22,316 nt of DNA from a virus. This document shows positions 4,734 through 13,500 of this stretch, piece by piece. The stretch lies in the IMG/VR virus record IMGVR_UViG_3300048061_000347, positions 1-22,316 of that record, one strand, 5' to 3'. Within the stretch, counting starts at the first letter, position 1; each line of letters starts with the position of its first letter. The position numbers and the translations under genes are program-made. The notes under the pieces are model-generated. The model did no database searches, was not told where the DNA came from, and saw nothing but the letters and a program-made list of their open reading frames with translations.

Positions 4734-6508
4734 TAAAAGATAGTATTTCTAATCGTAATCAAGTAGTAACTACAGAACAATATAAGAAAGCTGTGTTAGA
4801 TTACTCTTGGTCGAAAGAAATGTATCGTTCTTATTTTGTGTTTGATAAAAGTTTCGATAAACACGTAACTGAAACTGGAACTGTAAAAGGTTTTGATGGT
4901 TCATGTGCATTGGATTATATCATATTAGATGTAGACAAAGGTGAAATACCTAAAGATCAAATGATAGGATATATTCAAGCGTGTTTGTCTGAAATGTTCG
5001 ATAAAGGCGTAATGGAAGAAGACATTAACCTATGGTTTAGTGGTAACGGTTTTCATATAGAAATGAAAAATGTATTTGGATTGCAACAAAGTAAAACACT
5101 TCATGATAAGCTAAGGCTTACAATGAATAAACATTTTGACTTTGCAGACTCAATCTATGATAAAACGAGGATCATCAGAACTAAATGGTCGTTAAATCCA
5201 AAAACACAATTACATAAAATATGGATACCTTTATCACAAATAGGTGACATAACTTACAAAGATCTTGAATGTTATGCTTCTACAAGACAAAACTACTTAG
5301 AGTGGGTTAACAGTGATTCAGATAATTTCTTTGAAACGCTGCATAAAACACCTCAAGTAGAACCTTATCTTCAATCAATGGTTATTGCATCACCTACTAT
5401 TGTAACAAAACCTAACTCTAGTAAGAAGAGTTCAGACGTTACAAGCGTAGTGTCGTGTATGCAGCACATATTCAACGAAGGTCCACACATTGGAGCTAGA
5501 AACAACAAAATGATGCGTATGACAAGCACGTACAAACGTGCAGGTGTACCTTTTATTGTTGCTTTGAATGGTATGCATACTTGGAGTGACGGTCAAATGA
5601 GTGAAGAAGAAGTAAATAGAACTGTTAAAAATGTGTACGATGGTAATTATCAATATGGCTGCGATGACCACATCATGGCTGAGTATTGTGATACTAAATG
5701 TATTTACTATAAACGTAAAGACTATAAATTAGATATTAAGGGTGTTAATGAGTTAGAAGACTCATTAAGAGATTACCTTATAAATACCATGTCGCAAAAC
5801 TCTATTCAATTAGATAAAATATATGGATGTGATTCCTACAACTTTTCACCAGGAGAATTAGTAATATTTTCTGGTGATACAGGTTTAGGTAAAACTGCTT
5901 TTATACAAGATATAATAGTAAAAGCAAGACAACATACATTGTTTTTATCTTTAGAGATGAATGAACAGTTAATATTCAGGAGGTTTGGTCAAATAGCTGT
6001 CGGTAAAGATAAAGAATGGATTACTAATGAATACAAAAATAATCCTGAATTTACTCTAAAAGATAAGTTAGATCACGTGCAAGTTATGACCATTGCACCT
6101 CGAATAGACTCAATTAAGAAAGTAGTATCTGAGTACCAACCTAAAGTGTTAGTAGTAGATACTACAGATGAAGTACAAGTAGACTTTGTTAAAGGTGAAA
6201 TAGAAAAGCAAAATATAGTTATTGGTGCATTGAAACAAATTGCACAGAAAACAAATATAATTATTATTGCAATACATCACTTAAACAAATCTTCTGCTAG
6301 TAATAACGTAATCAATTTGCATTCGTTAAAAGGTTCATCAAATGTAGTACAAAAAGCAGATAAAGTAATACTTATCAAAGGTAATCGTGACGATGCAGTA
6401 CGTATAGTGAGTTCTGTTAAATCACGTGACGAAGGTAGGTTTGAAATGACTGCAGCATTTGATACCAATACAATGCAATTTAATCAAATAAGGAGTAATT
6501 ATGATTAA
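4664..6508 (+). CDS. Primase-helicase: AEP (PrimPol-type) primase fused to RecA-fold replicative helicase
   Basis: A bifunctional replisome enzyme of 614 residues from the ATG at 4664, which has AAGGTAAAAGG just before it. An in-frame ATG at 4571 would overlap the upstream gene by 163 bases. Residues about 80-190 carry the three archaeo-eukaryotic primase motifs: DVDKG (89-93), SGNGFHIEM (126-134, catalytic-type His131), and D162 followed by 'RIIRTKWSLNPKTQ' ending in a lysine-bearing strand. A middle segment (about 265-355) has 'GARNNKMMR' and a Cys/His cluster (C333, H336, C342, C346), reminiscent of PriCT-type linkers. The helicase half has Walker A GDTGLGKT (404-411), Walker B VLVVD (D499), the IAIHHLNK strand (536-543), and SVKSRDEGRFE with a candidate arginine finger near R588. 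T7 gp4 fills the same role with a zinc-TOPRIM primase, absent here. It would unwind the fork and prime lagging strands. Confidence 0.88.
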   Translation: MDGNEHEEIRRDSRITSDCYVEIVKDSISNRNQVVTTEQYKKAVLDYSWSKEMYRSYFVFDKSFDKHVTETGTVKGFDGSCALDYIILDVDKGEIPKDQMIGYIQACLSEMFDKGVMEEDINLWFSGNGFHIEMKNVFGLQQSKTLHDKLRLTMNKHFDFADSIYDKTRIIRTKWSLNPKTQLHKIWIPLSQIGDITYKDLECYASTRQNYLEWVNSDSDNFFETLHKTPQVEPYLQSMVIASPTIVTKPNSSKKSSDVTSVVSCMQHIFNEGPHIGARNNKMMRMTSTYKRAGVPFIVALNGMHTWSDGQMSEEEVNRTVKNVYDGNYQYGCDDHIMAEYCDTKCIYYKRKDYKLDIKGVNELEDSLRDYLINTMSQNSIQLDKIYGCDSYNFSPGELVIFSGDTGLGKTAFIQDIIVKARQHTLFLSLEMNEQLIFRRFGQIAVGKDKEWITNEYKNNPEFTLKDKLDHVQVMTIAPRIDSIKKVVSEYQPKVLVVDTTDEVQVDFVKGEIEKQNIVIGALKQIAQKTNIIIIAIHHLNKSSASNNVINLHSLKGSSNVVQKADKVILIKGNRDDAVRIVSSVKSRDEGRFEMTAAFDTNTMQFNQIRSNYD

Positions 6509-6773
6509 ACTAGATACATTAGTTAAACCAAGTTATAGTGATAAAAATAATATTCAGAAAGCACATTTAAGATTGTTAAAAGTCTTAAACTTTTCTGCAA
6601 GAATGGATAGCAATTTTGGTAATCACTTGTGGTTTGACGTACGTGTAGGACCTATGGAATTTTCCACAGGTTTTAGAATGTGGGATGAATCACCGCAAGC
6701 TGTAGAGAAATACAAGGAGGATTTTAACATCTTTGAGATGGATCAAAATCTTGCTACAAGTGACGCATCCTAA
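6501..6773 (+). CDS. Small hypothetical protein
   Basis: A 90-residue protein that starts 8 bases inside the end of the primase-helicase gene, with AGGAGTAATT as its ribosome site. It has an N-terminal helix with 'KAHLRLLKVLNFSARMDSNFG' and a central strand pair 'HLWFDVRVGPMEFSTGFRMWDESPQAVEKY'. The C-terminus is acidic. There are no cysteine pairs, membrane spans or recognised catalytic residues. It is located between the helicase and a resolvase-like nuclease and is probably translated with them. Family unknown. Confidence 0.7.
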   Translation: MIKLDTLVKPSYSDKNNIQKAHLRLLKVLNFSARMDSNFGNHLWFDVRVGPMEFSTGFRMWDESPQAVEKYKEDFNIFEMDQNLATSDAS

Positions 6774-7092
6774 TAAAATACGTGGTAACAATCTCGAACG
6801 TGAGATCGTGAATACAGCTAAAGACATGGGCCTTTCTGCAAAGAGGGCCTATGCTTCAGATGGTAGATCACTAGGTAAATCAGAAGTTGTTGACGTGATA
6901 GTCGAAGATACATGCATACAAGCAAAGCGAAGAAAGAAAGTTGCACAATGGCTGTATCCAGATTATCACGGTGACGATGTAGACGTTGTTGTTACACGTA
7001 TGGATAGAAAAGAATCTTTAGCTATAATACCACTAAAAAGATTCTTAAGATTATTACAAATTGAAAAGGAGAATCGTGATGACTTTGAGTAA
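6760..7092 (+). CDS. Holliday-junction resolvase/Mrr-like PD-(D/E)XK nuclease
   Basis: 110 residues if started at the GTG at 6760, which gives the N-terminus 'THPNKIRGNNLEREIV' expected for Hjc-like enzymes. A TTG at 6733 with AGGAGG 12 bases upstream is an alternative. The motifs follow the Hjc/Mrr order: RGNNLERE (E13), 'GLSAKRAYASDGRSLGKSEVVDVIV' with the metal-binding D45, and 'CIQAKRRKK' with Q54-x-K56. The Glu of the classical E-x-K is replaced by Gln, as in Mrr-type members (QxK), so it need not be inactive. It is short, near the size of archaeal Hjc. The likely role is cleaving branched recombination or replication intermediates before packaging, or degrading host DNA. It sits at the end of the replication block. 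Confidence 0.78.
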   Translation: MTHPNKIRGNNLEREIVNTAKDMGLSAKRAYASDGRSLGKSEVVDVIVEDTCIQAKRRKKVAQWLYPDYHGDDVDVVVTRMDRKESLAIIPLKRFLRLLQIEKENRDDFE

Positions 7093-7231
7093 AGAAGAAA
7101 TCAATGCGATCATGTCTTTGGCTGCCAAGATTATAATGGAGCAAGAGAAAAATAAATCAGATAAAACTATTAGGGAATCAGAAGATTTCTTAGATTTAAC
7201 TGATGTTCGTAGACCTGATTGTAATGATTAA
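7079..7231 (+). CDS. 50-aa acidic hypothetical protein
   Basis: A small gene starting 14 bases before the end of the nuclease gene, with AAAAGGAGAAT before the ATG. The 50-residue product is a helix (about residues 3-28, 'SKEEINAIMSLAAKIIMEQEKNK') followed by an acidic segment with 'EDFLDLTDVRRPDCND'. It carries one cysteine near the end and no membrane span. Codon use and the strong ribosome site support expression. No family is recognised. It is the last gene before the structured RNA candidate at 7241-7356. Confidence 0.62.
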   Translation: MTLSKEEINAIMSLAAKIIMEQEKNKSDKTIRESEDFLDLTDVRRPDCND

Positions 7232-7240
7232 ATAAAATTG

Positions 7241-7356
7241 AGATGCCTCGCACACAAGTTATATTTGTTAGCTTGTGCAAATACTACGATTGGTTGGCTA
7301 CTAAAAACATATCTTCTTAGTCGATAGATATGTATCTTAAGTATTGTGGGGCATCT
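7241..7356 (+). ncRNA. Compact multi-helix structured RNA candidate, class unknown
   Basis: The element occupies most of a 145-base gap (7232-7376). A closing stem, AGATGCCTCGC (7241-7251) with GTGGGGCATCT (7346-7356, two GU pairs), surrounds several elements. There is a hairpin CACAAG (7253-7258)/CTTGTG (7272-7277), extendable by three pairs. A helix AATACT (7280-7285)/AGTATT (7340-7345) stacks directly on the closing stem. A hairpin CATATCT (7308-7314)/AGATATG (7326-7332) has an 11-base loop. That loop can also pair with 7287-7291 or 7296-7300, so a pseudoknot is possible. The 3' edge ends about 10 bases before the Shine-Dalgarno of the next small gene. It matches no riboswitch or phage RNA class I can name. 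Confidence 0.55.
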
Positions 7357-7376
7357 TAATAACAAGGAAAATAATT

Positions 7377-7529
7377 ATGACTGAACAAGAAAAAATAAAA
7401 GAAATTAAATTATTAAAAAAAGAAATAGAAGAAATAAAAAAACTAACTGAAAAAGCAATAAAATTTTTGACTACAAAAAAAGAAGAGTCGAAAATTTTAT
7501 TGGAAAAGCTTTCTAAAGAACAACGCTAA
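7377..7529 (+). CDS. 50-aa lysine-rich coiled-coil peptide
   Basis: A 50-residue peptide starting at ATG 7377 after AAGGAAAATAATT. An in-frame GTG at 7344 would begin inside the structured RNA and has no ribosome site. Almost the whole chain is one amphipathic helix with Ile/Leu at heptad spacing among Lys/Glu (residues about 5-48), which predicts a short coiled coil. It is the last plus-strand gene, ending 9 bases from the stop of the oppositely oriented giant gene. Function unknown. The arrangement of a structured RNA immediately before a tiny gene suggests RNA-level control of this peptide. Confidence 0.6.
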   Translation: MTEQEKIKEIKLLKKEIEEIKKLTEKAIKFLTTKKEESKILLEKLSKEQR

Positions 7530-7538
7530 ATAAAACAT

Positions 7539-10500
7539 TTATTCATCACTTAAATTTTCTAACATAATATCTCTATTGCGTTGCTCTCTTTCAACACGCT
7601 GACCATACCATTTCATGCTATTACGAGGTATACCAGTAGAATATTCCATCCAATAATTTGGTTTCTGTGTTGTCTTATAAACATCACGCATCAATCTACC
7701 ACCAGGTAAATATGTCCAAGCAGTATAATTCCAGAATGCTTCGTAGTTACCGTTAACTAAAGCATTAACATGAGGCATAATAAATCTTGCAGCAGGAGGT
7801 GTTACGATCTGTAACGGTGCCATAGCTTTGATAGGATATTGATTAAAGAATGCTCTTTCTCTAGTTTGTTCATCACCAAATAAAAACTCAGCTGTATCTT
7901 TAAACATATTCATAGGCGGCGATAAAGCATACTCAAATATACTGTAAGCAAATACACTAGCTAACGCCATAGTCATAGCATCATTAGCTATTTGTCTTTC
8001 AAATCTTTTAGTAGCTTCAAAGTTAGCGTGCCCTTCTACTGCCATCATATCTTCAAACATAGTTTTTCTACGTCTAATACTACTCCACATATAAGGTTGG
8101 AAACGTGTCATTACACGACCAAACGCAGTATTACTAAAGTTAGGTCTGTATGTAGCGTGATAGATAAACTGTGAACCTTCTACACCTTTTTTAGCAGTCT
8201 TCACTAAAAACTCGTCAGTTACTTTGATATTACCTTTTGTATCAGCGTATAATTCTCTAGCTTTTAAATAATGTGATAAAAACGCTTTACGTCTTAATAG
8301 TTTTTCAGATGCAGACATAAATACACTACCAACTTCCATGGCTGCAGCATCTACATTATATTTAGTAGCTAACTCTGTTATAGTTTCTTTAACAAAAGCA
8401 TCATTTTTTTCGTTAACTTCTTTAGAGTTCCCCCACAATTTGTTTTTCTTGGTATTTTGTGTAACTCTTTTTACAAGTTCTGATAAAAACTTTTTAACCT
8501 GAGCAGGCTCTTTAGCTTGTAGATAAGTTAATTCTTGTAACAAATTACCTTCCAACAATCCTAAACTATCTATCATCATGTGTACATCTTCCATAGATTT
8601 TAATTCTTTATCTTGATATGTTTTAGTTTTTGGATCGTATATCCTAAACTTTTTACCAGCAAATACTTCGTTTATTAAATAATCTTCTCTAAATGAATTA
8701 ACAAAATGTGTAAAACCAGTGTCTGTTATTACGTTTTGATAACCACCATATACATTTGTTATTGCAGCTTTAGGGTGAAACAGTAAACTAAATACTTCAA
8801 ATTTACCTTCTAAGTCACTCATATACTGAGCCATATCTACCATAGCTTTATGCCTTAGTATTGGATCTTCAGGTAATGATTGAAACATTTGTTTTTCTTT
8901 GCCTAACAATGATTTAGTAGCTTTACCATAGACTTTGTTAATATTGCCTTCAATTTTTAACATAGTATTACCAACAGATTCATCGCTAAACCATTGTCTA
9001 GGAGTAAAGTTAATCTTTAATTTATCTATGTTATCTTTATCAATAAGTAAATTTAAGTTTTCTGTTTGTGACTGTTCCATCCATTTAGTAAAATCTTTCT
9101 TTACTTCAGGACCAATTGTTGTTACAAAAAATTCATCACGTTTTTCTTTGGTAACACCTTTTAAATCTTTACCATGTTTTTTTATTAACTCACTTACTAA
9201 CTTCTTTTTCATAGCACGTTGTTCGGTGTAAGTTGGCAATGCTGCTGCTTCCATATCTAACAATAATTTCTTTTGAACATTGTTTAGTTTTCCATATTTC
9301 CACGATTGATCATATCCAGAATCTTGCCATTCTTTTAATAACACGTAATCTTTTTTATTAAAACCATGTACTTCTATATTTCTTGTAGAAGGTTGTCCCA
9401 TATAACCTTTAGAAAAATCTAATAAAGCAGAATGCCATTGTTCAATAACATCAGACATAGTTTCATTTTTTCTACCTTGTTCTAAAAATTTATCTAAATA
9501 AATTCTAGTATATAATGCACTAATGTTTTGAGTCAAACCTCTTGACATACTATCCATGTATTCTAAAGGAACATTACCATCAGTTCTAAAGAAAGGCAAT
9601 GCTCTTTCTGTTCTAGAACGTGCGTGTGTAGACATACCTAAACCAGCATATACTGTTTTGCCTCTTCTAGTAGGTACTTGATTTAAGGTGTCAGCAGCAT
9701 CCTGATCTACATTAGGATTTTCATACTTATTAGTTTTTAAAATTTTATTTTCTAATTGTTGATATTCAGCAAATCTAGCATCATCTAAAGTCGCTTCACC
9801 ATTCATTACATCCTCTTTCATTTTAGGATCTAGTAGCTGATCAACTTTTTTAGACATGATACGTTCTTTTTCAGCAGGTAAATATTCTTCGACAATTTTC
9901 TTTTTATTATCTTTAACTTCTAAAGAACCCATGTAAGGATAAAAACGAGCAGATTCATTTTGTTCTTTAAATTTACCGACTTCTAATTGCCTTGCATCTA
10001 ATTTTGATTGTTGAGATTCTAATTCTTTTCTAATTTGATCTCCTACTGTGAACTTTGTTTGTCCTTTAACTAATGTTTTATCTAACAATTTCCAGTCAAG
10101 TTCTCCGCTTTTATTTAAATACTGATTGTATTTATCGTGTATATTTTGACGAACATTAAAAGCATAATTTAAAAACTTAACATCGTCTAAATGAAAATGG
10201 TTACGCAATATTTCAGAACCAGAAACAGTGTCTTGTTTAATTCTAACAGACTTATCAAAAGCCATTAATCTTGAAGGACTAATCATTCCATTAGCATTAA
10301 AAAACATTTCCATTAAACGTTGTTGATAAAACAAAGGATGACTTGGTGCATATTTTTTAGCAGGACTATATACATTTTTATATATAGTTTCTCCAAATGC
10401 TTTTTCAATATTTTTATAATTACTTTCTATAAATTGTTTTAAAGCAAAATCCATTATTGGTTGTATAACTTGATTACGTATTACATCTGTGTATTTATTA

Positions 10501-13500
10501 GCATCTACAAACACCTGGTCACCTTGTTTATCAGTGTAATATAATTTTTCTGATATTTTACTAAGTTTTTTTTCTGCTACATCTAAACGTTCTTGTAGTT
10601 CAATGCGTTCTTCAGCTAACGTATTATTCTTTTTTGGTCCTAATTTATCTGGACCTAATACGTGTCTTAACACTGCAACTTCCCATAATATATCTTGATT
10701 AGCTGTATACACTTTTTGTTTTGTGTTTAATATTTTTTTATTAAATCCTACAAAATCTACATTAAACTTTTTAAGCTGACTTGCTATACTATGATTTTCA
10801 TATATATTTTCAGCTATAGTTTTTAACGTAGCAGTTGGAACTAAAATACCATATTCATCCATTTGTCTAGTTTTAGGATTATATTTAACACCTCTATCTA
10901 ATTGAAACCTTTTTTCAAAAGGTGAAATTAACTGGTCTAATCTTTGATAAATACCTAACACTTGATCTATGCCTTTAGGACTTCTTAAGTTTGCATCTAT
11001 AGGAAACATAAAATTAATTTTGTCTGTAATAACAGAAGATAAACTATCCATAGGTATTTTTTGTATAAGAGGATTAGCTTTTATATCTTTCTCTAGCTGC
11101 CCTATATTTTTATAAGGTTTAATTACTTTAGTTTTTTTATTATAACCATATACAATATTGTCTTTATCTTTTAATATCTTTCCTTGTGTTTGATCTGATA
11201 GCTTAGTTATAGAACCTTCATTAGCATTAGCCCACTCCATTACATACTTTCTATAATCTATTCTTGTTTTTTTAAACAATTCTAAATCAGACATCATTTT
11301 AACAAAAATGTCTTGTTCTTTAGCATATTCTGCAAACGTTTTTAAGGGAACCATATCGGTCATATCAACGTATAAGTCTTTACGTGCTTGATTAATTAAC
11401 TCTTTATTTCTACGAATAGCGTCAAATGCATCATTAGGACCGTATTGATTCTTCATGTGTTTTACAAAATACTTTAACCTCAAGCCATCTACATCTTGAA
11501 TTAAATCTATCTCTCTATTTTTTCCTTGAAAAAAATTAGAATACAAAGAAGATATATTATACAATATACCAGGATTACCATTTGCTATTTGATATTTAAT
11601 AACATCACGCAAGTCATCTAGATCTTTTTTAATACCTTCTGTTTGATTGCTAGTTAATTTTTTCTTTGTATCAATTAATTTATCTAATTTCTTAGGATCT
11701 GTAAGAACGTCAATATCAATTAAATCTGGAACAACTTGTTTAGTTCTGTTGACTGCTGGTTTAGCAGTGTCTACTACTACAGGTTCAGATAGACTTGATG
11801 TAGATGGCGGTGTAATATCCTCACTCACGTAATCAATCAAATTGTCAAAATCAAAATCTTTTTTAAATTGCTCTATTCTAGCGTCTTTTTCTGCTACTGC
11901 TAGTTCTAGTACCTTATAACGTTCTCTAGCCATATACTGCTTATTACGGGCCTTTATGGACCATGTCTGTTCTAAGTCAGGTAAAGAACCTACAAATTCT
12001 CTTTGTAATGCACCTCTTTGCTCGTATAATTTGTCTAAAGTAGATTGTTTAGAAAATTCTTCTAATCCTTTAGTAAGTTTTGTTTCCTGAGCTTTTAATT
12101 TAAGAAGTTCTTTTATATCTCTATTAACGCTTGTCAAGAAATCAAATCGTTTTTTTCCTCTAAATCCTGTAAAGTTTAAATCTATAACAGGGTTAGCTAT
12201 ATAAAATACATCAAATAAATCTTCTACTAACATCTTACCTTGTTTAGTCAAAGGTTTTCCTACTGCATTTCTAGCTGTAGTTAATGTTTCTAATTGTTCT
12301 TTTATAGATTCTTTAGTAAAGTATATTTGATCTCCGTAGCTTCTAACGTTTTGTTTTTTATACCACTGTTTATTATTATCAAATGATTGATAAATTTTAT
12401 TACGTTGTTCAAATGTAGTTTCTATTACGTCTACAATAAACTTATCAACAGCACTAGGGTTCATTTCTAATACCTCTACAGCATACTCTTTAAACGCTTG
12501 TGCTTTTTTCAAAGCATTGGACAAGTCTACAATACCATTAATTTTATTCCATAAAAAAGGAGGATAATCTTTAATGGTATTCATTTCTTTTCCATCAATA
12601 CCTTCCATAAACCATTTGTCAAATTCTCTTAAGTTTGCTTTTTTAAATAAAGGATGATCTTTCATAACCTTAGACAAATCTTTTAATACAGGAATAATAG
12701 CATCTTTGTCGATTGCATTGTAAGGATTAATTTCTAATTTTAATCCATTAATATTTTCACCAACCATTCTCAAATAACCAGTAGTACCTTCAGTCATATC
12801 TAAATATTTTTGAGATACTACGTTAGGTTCTAATGGAGCTTCGTCTTTACGTACTTTACTAAATACAAGTTTATACATATCACGCAATACAATACGATCT
12901 TCTGCTTCTAATAAATTGTCTTTATATTTTCCTCTTAGCTTGGCTGTAGCAGTAGACGGTAAATCAACATCAACTAATTTATTAGCATCTATAAATGTAC
13001 TTTGTAAAACATTTTGATCTATAATTAATTGTTTCCAAATTTTAGGTAACTCACTTGTTTGCATCTCGGTAACTTTACCGCTTCCGTCTTCTACCATTAA
13101 TTGTTTTCTTAAATCAAATTCTTGTTTAGCTATTTGAAATTGATTAGTAATATATCCAACACTGTCTTTACCTATTGCACTAAACAATCCATTACCAAGC
13201 TTAGCATCTATATCAATCATATTAGCTAACTGCTGCTTTCTTGTTTCTTTTTGTGGAAACTTTGCATTGGCTAATTCTTTAGCAATTTTAGCATCACTTA
13301 AAGAAATCATAGTTCCATCTTCTTTTAATAATTGATTTTGTATTTCAGGTCTAGCATATACCTTAGTTATTTCTTTAGGCATACCCCAAAATACATGAGC
13401 CGAGTCAATGTCTTTGTCTGCTCCGTTCATATTAAAGTCGTTAACTTCGTTGGTTATAATAGATATACCTTTTCTACCTTTAACAAATCCTACAAAATTA

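Noticed and set aside
4664-5800. Zinc-TOPRIM primase of the T7 gp4/DnaG kind
   Set aside because: No N-terminal CxxC zinc ribbon and no TOPRIM E...DxD pattern; the motifs seen are AEP-type.
7232-7376. Glutamine/Downstream-peptide riboswitch before the small gene
   Set aside because: The layout is similar (RNA before a tiny gene), but the conserved core sequences I know for that class are not present.
7530-7545. Intrinsic terminator between the convergent arms
   Set aside because: Only a 6-bp all-A/T palindrome; too weak and without the usual GC stem and U-tract.
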